Counted from the first letter of the stretch, positions 36,122-44,580 are shown. The stretch: DNA of 64,000 bases from an uncultured Bacteroidota bacterium (GCA_903831575.1 CAIKYB010000002.1:1-64000); one strand, 5' to 3'. The notes: generated by a model not told the origin, from the sequence alone. A program made the numbers and translations.

Positions 36122-37093
36122 ATGAATAACATCAATGCTAATAAAATGAAAGTTCAACTGTTACTTATTTTGTTTGTTTTTGCTACAAGCATTTCATACG
36201 CACAAAATATTGGAATTGGGACAATTACTCCAGATGCAAGCGCCGCCTTGGAAGTAAAAGATAGCGCAAAAGGATTTCTTCCACCTCGTATGACTTATGC
36301 ACAAAGAAATGCCATTTCAAATCCTGCAGCTGGATTAATGATTTATTGCACTAACTGTGGCAATAAAGGCGAGTGGCAGGGATACAATGGTTCTAGTTGG
36401 ATGAGTTTAACTAGCACATCTGCCACCGACACGTCTTCAAACTTATTGATTTCTGAAATCAGTACGGCAACCTTCACGGATTCAATACCTAATGGTACAA
36501 GAGTCCGAAATCACTATGTTGAATTATATAATCCTACCGGATCGAATATTAACTTAAGCGATTATGCAATCGGCTATCAGGCAGTTGCTGATTCTGGGAC
36601 CTTAGCTTCTTGGAGCTTTTTAGATCCTGCAAATTATTTAATCTTAAGTGGGAATGTAGTTGCAAAATATTGTTACATCATTTTATCTAATGGTGCTGAT
36701 AAAAGCAAATTACCCTATAATGTAATTTGGGGAACAGCTAGTACTTTAAATGCAAATGCATCTATTCCTTTACAATTAAGTGGAAACAGTGCTATAGCAC
36801 TACTTAAAAAAGATGCAGCCGGCACTCATGTATTAAGTGGAAATAGTTATAAAATTATTGATGTATTTGGAAGTCCACTCGTCTCAAGAGTAAACGCTAC
36901 TTATTATGGCGGAGTCTCAAGCGCAAGAAATAATATAAATTGGACAATAGCAGGGCAAAATGATACGCGAAACAGAACAATTAAAAGAAAATCATCTATC
37001 TCAACCCCAACATCAACTTGGGATCCAGAACAATGGAGTTTGTCACTTGATAGAGTGTGGGATTATACTAATATTGGTCAACCGACACCTTAA
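36122..37093 (+). CDS. Secreted lamin-tail protein with adhesin-like N-terminus
   Basis: This 323-residue exported protein has a signal peptide ending SISYAQ (a start at codon 9 would also fit). It is followed by NIGIGTITPDASAALEVKDS, GFLPPRMTYAQRNAI and LMIYCTNCGNKGEWQGYNG, a module frequent at the start of Bacteroidota surface and tail-fibre-like proteins. A single lamin-tail domain (about 107-323) closely follows the two copies in the lipoprotein gene. It contains LLISEISTATFTDS, HYVELYNPTGSNINLSDYAI, LQLSGNSAIALLKKD and DVFGSPL and ends IGQPTP. No T9SS tail is visible, so how it reaches the surface is unclear. Confidence 0.8.
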   Translation: MNNINANKMKVQLLLILFVFATSISYAQNIGIGTITPDASAALEVKDSAKGFLPPRMTYAQRNAISNPAAGLMIYCTNCGNKGEWQGYNGSSWMSLTSTSATDTSSNLLISEISTATFTDSIPNGTRVRNHYVELYNPTGSNINLSDYAIGYQAVADSGTLASWSFLDPANYLILSGNVVAKYCYIILSNGADKSKLPYNVIWGTASTLNANASIPLQLSGNSAIALLKKDAAGTHVLSGNSYKIIDVFGSPLVSRVNATYYGGVSSARNNINWTIAGQNDTRNRTIKRKSSISTPTSTWDPEQWSLSLDRVWDYTNIGQPTP

Positions 37094-37102
37094 TTTATAA
37101 GT

Positions 37103-39673
37103 ATAAAAAATACAAAAACATATCAACATCTTCTACTAATAATCATTTGCATTTTTTTTGCTGCTGTAAAATCCTTTGCCCAAACAACCTATACCGTTAC
37201 TGTAAATCAGGGTTATTCTAATGCAACAAGTTTTCATCAAGGCGATTCTGTTTTTATCTGGAGCAGAGCTTCATCAACAAATGAAACATTCGATTATTGG
37301 TCTGGAGATTCTACTTTAATATGTGGCAATAATGAATGGCGTTCTTACTTTGTAATGCCTGCCAGTAATCTACAGTTTACAGCAAATTTTAAAACGGTTA
37401 ATTCCACCTTAGTATTTGAGAAGATAAGGGGAAAAATTAATTTAAAAGATGTGTATTATGTCTTTCCTGCAAATCACAAGGGTATTGTTTATCTCTTTCA
37501 TGGTTCTAACGGATCTACTTCTTCCTGGACAGGCAACCAGGAAAATAAAAACCTTATTAAAGATTTAATAGCAGAAGGTTTTGCTGTAATCATTACTGAA
37601 TCTGAAGAGGAAACTTTAAATACTGATACTAACGGTGATGGTTCATTGAGATGGGATGCCAGTACATTAGACAGTAATCTTAATGTTGATTTCGCAAATC
37701 TAAAAGCAATTACCGATACTTTTTATAATCGTGGCTATACAAACAGAGGAATGAATAGATACACATTAGGACAAAGTAATGGAGGAAGTTTTTCAATTTC
37801 TTTCGGGTACTATTTTAACCTAAAAGCTTCAATTGCTTTTTGTTCATCTGGCGGAGCAACAGGGGGTGCTGTAAATATTACCACCACACCAACCATGTTT
37901 TGCTTAGCAGGTGCCGATAATAACAGTACAATGGGTTTATCAGGGAATGCTAATGCAATAACCAATTCTCAATCTATCAGTTCAAGAGGGGTGTGTAGTA
38001 AATATCATACTAACAACCCTTCTCCATTATATGATCAAAGGTTCTCGCGCAATTCAATTATCAGTGCCATAGTATCAACTCAAATTTTTAATGAGATAAA
38101 GAATAATAATTTTTTAAATACTAAAAATTATTTCATTGGGTATATTCAAGCATTATGGAATGCGGTAGCGGCAACACCACAAAACTTCCCAGTGATATCG
38201 GCTTTATCAACTTCACAAAAAAATGTTGTTGAAGAACAAATCAGATGTGTTACCGCAGATCACCAGTTTTATAGTGAATATAATAAATCCGCCATTCGAT
38301 TTTTTAATTATCAATGTCAATCTCAAATACATTCAACAACCCTAACACAGTGCGATAGCTACAACTGGCCGTTAAATGGAATTTCCTATACATCAAGTGG
38401 AACCTATACTTCAATAACTGGTTGTAATATAGAAGTATTAAATCTCAGTATAAATTCGAGTACCCACAACAAAACAACTGCTACTGCTTGCGATAGTTAT
38501 ACTTGGTCCCGAAACGGGTCAACCTATTCAACAAGCGGTACTTATGTATATACCTATACAAATGGTTCAGGGTGTGCTTCAGCTGATAGCTTAAAACTAA
38601 CGATTAAACAAAAATCATCTAGCACAACAACTATATCAAATTGTGTGTCATACACTTGGAACGGCGTAACGTATTCGGCTAGTGGCTCTTATACAAAGAC
38701 GGGCTTAACGAATGTAGCCGGATGTGATTCAATAGCGTATTTGTCATTAACCATTAAACAAAAATCAACAAGCACCACCAATAAATCCAATTGTGTATCA
38801 TACACTTGGAATGGCGTAACGTATACTGCCAGTGGCTCATATACAAAGACGGGCTTGACAAATGCGGTTGGATGCGATTCAACAGCGTATCTATCCTTAA
38901 CGATTAAGCAAGCTACCACATCTACAAGTCCAGCAACAGTTGACGCTGTTAATTTGCCCTATATTTGGAATGGCGTAACCTATACATCAACCGGTGTTTA
39001 TACTGTTAAATTAGTTAATGCGGTTGGATGTGATAGCACAGCAATATTAAATTTAACTGTAAATCCCTATAATCAAAATACGATTTTAATTTTGAAACTT
39101 TTTCTTGAGGGGGTTTATATTAGCAATGGATTCATGAGAACTACTTTATATGATTTAGGGTTAAGCACTGTAAATGATGCTACTGATACCATATCGATTA
39201 ATCTATGGAAATCAAATCATTTGAGTAATAATTATCCCGACTATACTGTAAAAGCATTACTTCATAGTAATGGATCTGTATCATCAAGTTTTCCTCCTGC
39301 CACCTATGGCAATTCCTATTACATTGCAATAAAACATAAAAATTTTTTGGAAACTTGGACTGCATTACCTGTTACAATTGGCGCAACAAATAGGTATGAT
39401 TTTACCACTAATATAAATAAAGCGTTTTCTAATGGCATTAATTTACCCATGAAAAATATGGGGAATAATAAATTTGCTTTTTTAACCGGAGATTTAAATT
39501 TAGACGGAGGGGTAGATATTTTCGATATGCAGCCAATAGAAAATGATGCTTCTCAGTTTTATTTTGGCTATTATATTACTGATTGTACCGGCGATGGGGC
39601 AGTCGATATTTCCGATATGCAAATAGTTGAAAATAATTCTACTCAATTCTTGTTTTTTGCACGCCCGTATTAA
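37103..39673 (+). CDS. Secreted alpha/beta hydrolase with beta repeats and dockerin-like tail; ATA start
   Basis: The open frame starts right after the previous stop and encodes a full signal peptide (KNTKTYQHLLLIIICIFFAA then VKSFAQ) before any ATG. There is no ATG, GTG or TTG until 37355. The only sensible initiator is ATA at 37103, either a mutated start or a rare non-standard one. It gives 856 residues. An alpha/beta hydrolase domain follows: VYLFHGSNGSTSSW, nucleophile Ser225 in LGQSNGGS, the acid region CLAGADNN and His in VTADHQFYSE. Then come five WNG...SGxY...GCDS repeats (38335-39065). The end is a dockerin/EF-hand-like pair (GDLNLDGGVDIFDMQ and CTGDGAVDISDMQ). It closes the operon and looks like a surface esterase or depolymerase. 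Confidence 0.75.
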   Translation: MKNTKTYQHLLLIIICIFFAAVKSFAQTTYTVTVNQGYSNATSFHQGDSVFIWSRASSTNETFDYWSGDSTLICGNNEWRSYFVMPASNLQFTANFKTVNSTLVFEKIRGKINLKDVYYVFPANHKGIVYLFHGSNGSTSSWTGNQENKNLIKDLIAEGFAVIITESEEETLNTDTNGDGSLRWDASTLDSNLNVDFANLKAITDTFYNRGYTNRGMNRYTLGQSNGGSFSISFGYYFNLKASIAFCSSGGATGGAVNITTTPTMFCLAGADNNSTMGLSGNANAITNSQSISSRGVCSKYHTNNPSPLYDQRFSRNSIISAIVSTQIFNEIKNNNFLNTKNYFIGYIQALWNAVAATPQNFPVISALSTSQKNVVEEQIRCVTADHQFYSEYNKSAIRFFNYQCQSQIHSTTLTQCDSYNWPLNGISYTSSGTYTSITGCNIEVLNLSINSSTHNKTTATACDSYTWSRNGSTYSTSGTYVYTYTNGSGCASADSLKLTIKQKSSSTTTISNCVSYTWNGVTYSASGSYTKTGLTNVAGCDSIAYLSLTIKQKSTSTTNKSNCVSYTWNGVTYTASGSYTKTGLTNAVGCDSTAYLSLTIKQATTSTSPATVDAVNLPYIWNGVTYTSTGVYTVKLVNAVGCDSTAILNLTVNPYNQNTILILKLFLEGVYISNGFMRTTLYDLGLSTVNDATDTISINLWKSNHLSNNYPDYTVKALLHSNGSVSSSFPPATYGNSYYIAIKHKNFLETWTALPVTIGATNRYDFTTNINKAFSNGINLPMKNMGNNKFAFLTGDLNLDGGVDIFDMQPIENDASQFYFGYYITDCTGDGAVDISDMQIVENNSTQFLFFARPY
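38335..39065 (+). repeat. Five tandem beta repeats inside the hydrolase gene
   Basis: Five units of about 45-50 residues share the pattern CxSYxWNGxxYxxSGxY ... GCDSxxxLxLTI. Units 3 and 4 are nearly identical in DNA (38635-38760 and 38785-38905), indicating recent duplication. The truncated protein at the window start has the same repeat type. Confidence 0.8.
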
Positions 39674-39701
39674 TTTATGAATAAAGCTTACCATATCGAT
39701 T

Positions 39702-39857
39702 AGTAAAATTATTCCACAAATAAAATCTGTTAAGCGTTTTAATAGAATGCTTTATACTAATCCCCACCTTGCTGTATTTACCAAAAACATAAAGAACCTT
39801 GAATTAGAAGCTTCAACTAAATATAATTTTGTTTTACGTCTGTTGGAAAAGCCTTAA
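39702..39857 (+). pseudogene. 3' relic of a second TIGR02757 gene
   Basis: The open stretch translates to SKIIPQIKSVKRFNRMLYTN and onward to KNIKNLELEASTKYNFVLRL then LEKP-stop. This aligns with the C-terminus of the intact TIGR02757 protein (IIPLDLHVFRVAKKFNL ... ILKHLDQKDPVKYDFALFSL-GVLEKF-stop). DNA identity continues across the stop codon into the next gene's start. It lacks the front three quarters of the gene. Together with the relics at 25.0-25.3 kb it delimits the accessory block. Confidence 0.7.
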
Positions 39858-39862
39858 ATTGT

Positions 39863-40201
39863 ATGATGCATTCCACGGAAAACAATAATGAAAAAACATC
39901 TCTTGAAAAAGTTTTTTCAATAACCCATTTGGATCTTCTTTCTGATGCAAAATTGATAAGTGAATTGGCCGCGGAAATCAATAATCTTATTCTGATTAAT
40001 TTTGAAAGACTGGTTCAATTGCTTTACAGAATAGATGTAAGCGAGGTCAAACTAAAAACCTTATTGAAGGAAAATCCTAACGAAGATGCTGGTAGAATAA
40101 TCGCTTCCTTGATTATTGAAAGACAATTTCAAAAATTGAAATTAAAATCAGAAATGAAAAATACAGATGAAAAATCAGCATGTGATGAAGAAAAGTGGTA
40201 A
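39863..40201 (+). CDS. Small hypothetical protein, 112 residues
   Basis: This small, probably helical cytoplasmic protein has the central segment LILINFERLVQLLYRIDVSE and the acidic/basic run KLKTLLKENPNEDAGRIIA. No signal peptide or catalytic motif is visible. The length and form resemble a conserved but uncharacterised small protein of Chitinophagaceae that I cannot name. It directly follows the TIGR02757 relic, and a truncated copy of its 5' end follows the intact TIGR02757 gene at 25.0 kb, so the two genes were once neighbours. It ends 10 bp from the convergent hydroxylase gene. Confidence 0.68.
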   Translation: MMHSTENNNEKTSLEKVFSITHLDLLSDAKLISELAAEINNLILINFERLVQLLYRIDVSEVKLKTLLKENPNEDAGRIIASLIIERQFQKLKLKSEMKNTDEKSACDEEKW

Positions 40202-40211
40202 AAAATAAATA

Positions 40212-40868
40212 CTAATATAGTAGCTTATTCACTTCCACTTTATCTTCTTTTTCTTTTTTTAAATCGTACATCGTTCCAAAAACAAGATCCCATAAAGTAC
40301 TGCTTACGCCAAATCCTTTGTCAGCATGTTTGTAATGATGAAGATGATGGTTTCTCCATAATGGTTTCATCCATTTAAATGGTGGATTCCAGGCATGGAT
40401 GGCATAATGTATAGATCCATAAAGCAAGTATCCTAACATAAATCCAGGAAAAAAGACAAACGCATTTTTTTCAATAATAAAATAAAATAAAAACAAAAAA
40501 AATGACGCTAGAATTAAACTTGGTAATGCTGGCATAAACAAACGTTCTTTATCTCTTGGGTATTCATGATGGTTTCCGTGTAACAGATAAATTAATTTCT
40601 TTGTTCTTTCAGAACTCGATTCATAATGAAAGGCAAATCGATGTAAAATATATTCTGTAAAACTCCAGAATAGTATTCCACTTATAAACAAGATCAATGT
40701 CCTTGTTGCGCCAAATCCTTCTACTTTTACTGTATAGTAGGAGAATAGTATTATTATTGGTAAATATAAGCTCCAAATTACAAGAGGATGAGTTTTGGTG
40801 AGATATTCGAGATATTGGTTTCTAAAAAGTTGTGCCTGACCTTTGTTGTAAATTTTTTCAAAATACAT
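40212..40868 (-). CDS. Fatty acid hydroxylase / sterol desaturase family membrane protein
   Basis: This 218-residue integral membrane di-iron enzyme has about four membrane segments. The histidine boxes are visible: HRFAFH (76-81), HGNHH (97-101), His154/His158 in SIHYAIHAW, and HHLHH (174-178). This set matches the fatty acid hydroxylase superfamily. Relatives 2-hydroxylate fatty acids of sphingolipids or modify carotenoids. Sphingolipids occur in Bacteroidota, so lipid hydroxylation is plausible but not proven. The gene stands alone on the minus strand and is divergent from the FAH-family gene, with about 80 bp between. Confidence 0.9.
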   Translation of the reverse strand: MYFEKIYNKGQAQLFRNQYLEYLTKTHPLVIWSLYLPIIILFSYYTVKVEGFGATRTLILFISGILFWSFTEYILHRFAFHYESSSERTKKLIYLLHGNHHEYPRDKERLFMPALPSLILASFFLFLFYFIIEKNAFVFFPGFMLGYLLYGSIHYAIHAWNPPFKWMKPLWRNHHLHHYKHADKGFGVSSTLWDLVFGTMYDLKKEKEDKVEVNKLLY

Positions 40869-40924
40869 AGTTTTCTCTCAGTTTTTAAATTTAATAATTC
40901 CTTTTTTACTTGTAAGGAGAATGT

Positions 40925-40932
40925 TACTTTTG
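40925..40932 (+). promoter_or_regulatory. Candidate -7 element (TActTTTG) for the FAH-family gene
   Basis: An exact TAnnTTTG match ends 16 bp before the ATG at 40949, implying a short leader. Confidence 0.45.
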
Positions 40933-40948
40933 TTCCTCAAACAATAGT

Positions 40949-41959
40949 ATGAAACTTGTTACTTATTTAAAAGAAGATTACGCCCAATTGGCGATGATTG
41001 TTGATGGAAAATTATATGACACAGATTCGCTGCATGCTGATTTGCCCGTAAGCATGGCCATGTTTTTAAATTATTGGGATGATGTATACCCACTTGCCTT
41101 AGCTGCGGAGACGCAAATCAAAAATGGCATGACTCCTTCTGTTTTTGGCACTGCTTTAGTCGAAGTAGATTTACTAGCTCCTGTGCCACATCCTACAAGT
41201 TGCAGAGATGGTTATGCATTCAGGCAGCATGTTGCTGCGGCCAGACGAAACCGTAAGGTAGATATGATTCCAGAATTTGATCAGTATCCCATATTTTATT
41301 TTACCAACCACAATAGTATTCAAGGGCCGGGTGATATTCTTTGTATGCCCGATCATTTTGAAAAATTAGATTTTGAATTAGAGGCTGCTATTGTGATCAA
41401 TCGTTCAGGAAGAAACATTAGAGCAGCTGATGCAGATGATTATATTGCTGGATTGATGATTATGAATGATATGAGTGCAAGGCGTTTGCAAATGGAAGAA
41501 ATGTTATTAAACCTTGGTCCTGCAAAAGGAAAAGACTTTGCAACAGTTATTGGCCCTATGTTGGTTACCTTGGATGAATTGCAAGAATATGAAATTCCTT
41601 GCAAAGAAGGTCATTTAGGAAAGAGTTGGAATTTAAATATGAAGTGTATGGTAAATGGCATTCAAGTAAGTCAGGGAAATCTTGGCGATATGGATTGGAC
41701 ATTTGCAGAGATTATAGAAAGATGTAGTTATGGTGTTAATTTATACGCTGGTGATGTGATAGGAAGTGGCACTGTTGGAACGGGTTGTTTTTTAGAATTG
41801 AATGGAACGGGTAAATTAAATAATCCTAACTATCAGGAGCAGTGGTTACAAGCTGGAGATGTGGTTGAAATGGAAATTGATGGATTAGGAAAACTTTCCA
41901 ATACTATTGTAAAAGAAGAAAGCGATTTTTCGATTTTGAAGTTGAAGAAGCTTATTTAA
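40949..41959 (+). CDS. Fumarylacetoacetate hydrolase family protein
   Basis: This 336-residue FAH-fold protein has the metal-site region FELEAAIVINRSGRNI, the DYIAGLMIMNDMSARRLQ block, GPAKGKDFATVIGPMLV and IGSGTVGTGCFLELNG with the conserved closing segment. It probably cleaves a C-C bond in a beta-diketo acid, as in tyrosine/homogentisate breakdown, or acts on a related oxo-acid. It is followed by a flavin reductase family gene at 55 bp in the same direction. That pairing occurs in aromatic catabolism in Bacteroidota, although the oxygenase genes are not in the window. Family certain, substrate inferred. Confidence 0.9.
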   Translation: MKLVTYLKEDYAQLAMIVDGKLYDTDSLHADLPVSMAMFLNYWDDVYPLALAAETQIKNGMTPSVFGTALVEVDLLAPVPHPTSCRDGYAFRQHVAAARRNRKVDMIPEFDQYPIFYFTNHNSIQGPGDILCMPDHFEKLDFELEAAIVINRSGRNIRAADADDYIAGLMIMNDMSARRLQMEEMLLNLGPAKGKDFATVIGPMLVTLDELQEYEIPCKEGHLGKSWNLNMKCMVNGIQVSQGNLGDMDWTFAEIIERCSYGVNLYAGDVIGSGTVGTGCFLELNGTGKLNNPNYQEQWLQAGDVVEMEIDGLGKLSNTIVKEESDFSILKLKKLI

Positions 41960-42014
41960 TGATGTAGTTTTTGGTTATATATTCCAACTTTTCAAAAAAT
42001 TAATTATACAATCC

Positions 42015-42899
42015 ATGCTATCACTAAAACTATCAGATTTAAAAACTGTAGATATTCAAAATTATTTGCAACATGCCATTGCGCCACGTCCTATCTGCTT
42101 TGCTTCCACAATTGACAAAGAAGGACATGTAAATTTGAGTCCATTTAGTTTTTTTAATTTATTCTCTTCCAATCCTCCTATTGTTGTTTTTTCGCCAGCA
42201 AGAAGAGGAAGAGACAACTCTACAAAACATACTTTAGAAAATGTAATTGACATTCCTGAAGTTGTTATCAATATAGTGGACTTTGATATGCTGCATCAAA
42301 TGTCTCTTGCCAGTTGTGAATATCCAAAAAGCACCAACGAATTTGAAAAAGCTGGGTTTACCCAAGAAAAAGCTACATTAGTAACCCCGCCAATGGTCAT
42401 GGAAAGCAAGATAAAATTAGAATGTAAAGTGAACCAGATTATTCCATTAGGAACTGAAGGTGGGGCTGGAAATCTTGTTATTGCTGAAGTATTGATGATG
42501 CATATTGACGAATCCATTTTAAATGACGAGAATAAAATTGATCAAAGAAAGTTGGATTTGGTGGGAAGATTAGGAGGTAACTGGTATTCAAGAGCAAATG
42601 CGTCAACAATCTTCGAAGTTGAAAAACCAAATATGAATTTAGGAATCGGTTTTGATGCTTTGCCTTTATCCATAAGAAAAAGTACTATATTAAATGGCAA
42701 TGAATTGGGTCAATTAGCAAACGTAAATGAATTGCCTTTTGTAGATGCAACATTTAATGACGATAACTTAAAACAAATTATTCAATATTTTTCTTTAAAT
42801 CCAGATGAGATGGAGAGAGAATTGCACACTTATGCAAAAGCATTACTCCATGAAGGGAAAGTCTATGAAGCCTGGCAAATTCTACTAGCCATAGCATAA
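42015..42899 (+). CDS. Flavin reductase family protein (FMN-binding split barrel)
   Basis: This 294-residue protein has an N-terminal flavin reductase-like domain (about 15-210): HAIAPRPICFASTIDKEGHVN, NLSPFSFFNLFSSNPPIVVF, and GRDNSTKHT with FMN-binding character. The C-terminal ~80 residues are extra (GIGFDALPLSIRKS, FSLNPDEMERELHTYAKALL), helical and of unknown role. The enzyme may supply reduced flavin or hold FMN for an oxygenase. It follows the FAH-family gene by 55 bp and ends 77 bp before lysS, which has its own promoter. Confidence 0.88.
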   Translation: MLSLKLSDLKTVDIQNYLQHAIAPRPICFASTIDKEGHVNLSPFSFFNLFSSNPPIVVFSPARRGRDNSTKHTLENVIDIPEVVINIVDFDMLHQMSLASCEYPKSTNEFEKAGFTQEKATLVTPPMVMESKIKLECKVNQIIPLGTEGGAGNLVIAEVLMMHIDESILNDENKIDQRKLDLVGRLGGNWYSRANASTIFEVEKPNMNLGIGFDALPLSIRKSTILNGNELGQLANVNELPFVDATFNDDNLKQIIQYFSLNPDEMERELHTYAKALLHEGKVYEAWQILLAIA

Positions 42900-42939
42900 A
42901 TTTATTTTAGTAAATATTAAATAGCTGCGGCAGTTCAAT

Positions 42940-42947
42940 TAACTTTG
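42940..42947 (+). promoter_or_regulatory. Candidate -7 element (TAacTTTG) for lysS
   Basis: An exact TAnnTTTG match lies 29 bp before the lysS start codon; no clear -33 motif is seen. Confidence 0.45.
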
Positions 42948-42976
42948 TGCTTCAAAATTTAACTATATAATAGGTT

Positions 42977-44497
42977 ATGAGCACACCGCATTTATCTGAA
43001 CAAGAAATCATTCGCAGAGAAAAAAGAACAGAACTGGAAAAGTTAGGAATTGATCCTTATCCTGCAGCATTGTATCCAGTCAATATTTCAGCGGAATATA
43101 TCAAAGCAAATTATAAAGGCGAAGAGAATAAGGCAGACTTTGCTGATGTATGCATTGCTGGTCGCATCATGAGTGTTCGCGATATGGGAAAAGCCAATTT
43201 TGCTGTGTTACAGGACGGCACCGGAAAAATTCAATTTTATATTAAGCAAGATGATATTTGTCCTGATGAAGACAAATCATTGTTTCAAAATGTTTGGAAA
43301 AAATTAATAGATATCGGCGATTTTGTAGGTATTAAGGGATATGTCTTTACAACCAAGACAGGAGAAACATCGATTCATGTCACAGAATTTACCATTCTTA
43401 CTAAATCATTGCGCCCTTTGCCTATTGTGAAAGAAAAAGATGGAGAAGCGTTTGACGAAGTAACAGATCCGGAATTCAGATACAGACAACGTTATGCAGA
43501 TTTGATTGTGAATCCTGCGGTGAAAGAAGTTTTTGTAAAAAGAACAAAACTTGTCAATGCCATTCGTGAATTTTTAAATGAAAGAGGTGCGCTTGAAGTT
43601 GACACCCCTGTTTTACAAAGTATTCCCGGAGGAGCAGCAGCAAGACCATTCACTACACATCATAATGCTTTAGATGTACCGATGTACATGCGTATTGCCA
43701 ATGAATTATATCTCAAAAGATTGATTGTAGGAGGCTTTGAATGGGTGTATGAGTTCAGTAGAAATTTTAGAAATGAAGGAATGGACAGAACGCATAATCC
43801 CGAATTTACGGTGTTAGAATTTTATGTTGCGTATAAGGATTATGAGTGGATGATGGATACAACAGAGCAAATGCTGGAGAAAGCGGCTGTTGCAGTAAAT
43901 GGAACCTCAACCTGTACTGTTGGAGATAAAGAAATTAGTTTCAAAGCACCATTCAAAAGAGTGACGATGTTTGATGCGATTAAGGAACATACAGGTTTTG
44001 ATATCAGCGAAATGAATGAAGATGAAATCAGAAATGTATGCCAACAATTAGGAATACATGCAGATATAAAATGGGGTAAAGGAAAATTGATAGATGAAAT
44101 TTTCGGATCTAAATGTGAAGGCAATTATATTCAACCAACATTTATTACAGATTACCCAGTAGAGATGAGCCCGCTAACAAAAAAGCATCGCAGCAAACCA
44201 GGATTGGTAGAGCGTTTTGAATTGATGGTTAATGGTAAAGAGATAGCCAACGCCTATACTGAGTTGAATGATCCGATTGAACAACGGGAGCGTTTTGAAG
44301 AACAAGTAAAGCTGATGGAAAGAGGAGATGACGAAGCTATGTTTATTGATCATGATTTCTTAAGAGCATTGGAATATGGGATGCCACCAACAAGCGGAAT
44401 CGGTTTTGGTATCGACAGAATATGTATGCTTATGACGAACCAGCATAGTATTCAGGATGTGTTGTTCTTTCCAATGATGAGGCCGGAGAATATCTAA
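42977..44497 (+). CDS. lysS: Lysyl-tRNA synthetase, class II
   Basis: This 506-residue enzyme charges tRNA-Lys. The N-terminal OB fold (about 55-160) contains IMSVRDMGKANFAVLQDGTG. The class II catalytic core has motif 1 around RTKLVNAIREFLNERGALEVDTP, motif 2 in FRNEGMDRTHNPEFT, and motif 3 in SGIGFGIDRICML. VNGKEIANAYTELNDP and the HRSKPGLVERFE block are typical of bacterial LysS. Normal length. It has its own promoter, and downstream is a 304-bp region with a repeat. Essential housekeeping gene. Confidence 0.97.
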   Translation: MSTPHLSEQEIIRREKRTELEKLGIDPYPAALYPVNISAEYIKANYKGEENKADFADVCIAGRIMSVRDMGKANFAVLQDGTGKIQFYIKQDDICPDEDKSLFQNVWKKLIDIGDFVGIKGYVFTTKTGETSIHVTEFTILTKSLRPLPIVKEKDGEAFDEVTDPEFRYRQRYADLIVNPAVKEVFVKRTKLVNAIREFLNERGALEVDTPVLQSIPGGAAARPFTTHHNALDVPMYMRIANELYLKRLIVGGFEWVYEFSRNFRNEGMDRTHNPEFTVLEFYVAYKDYEWMMDTTEQMLEKAAVAVNGTSTCTVGDKEISFKAPFKRVTMFDAIKEHTGFDISEMNEDEIRNVCQQLGIHADIKWGKGKLIDEIFGSKCEGNYIQPTFITDYPVEMSPLTKKHRSKPGLVERFELMVNGKEIANAYTELNDPIEQRERFEEQVKLMERGDDEAMFIDHDFLRALEYGMPPTSGIGFGIDRICMLMTNQHSIQDVLFFPMMRPENI

Positions 44498-44580
44498 AGT
44501 TGTTTAATGTTTCTTGTTTCAAAGGTTTAATTGACTCAACTTGTTTTTAGATGATTAAATTCAATCAGCCTTTACAAATG

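Noticed and set aside
31785-37093. Repeated lamin-tail DNA segments as a CRISPR or phage repeat array
   Set aside because: Copies are about 650 bp long, in frame, and diverge gradually as protein domains; there are no short spaced repeats.
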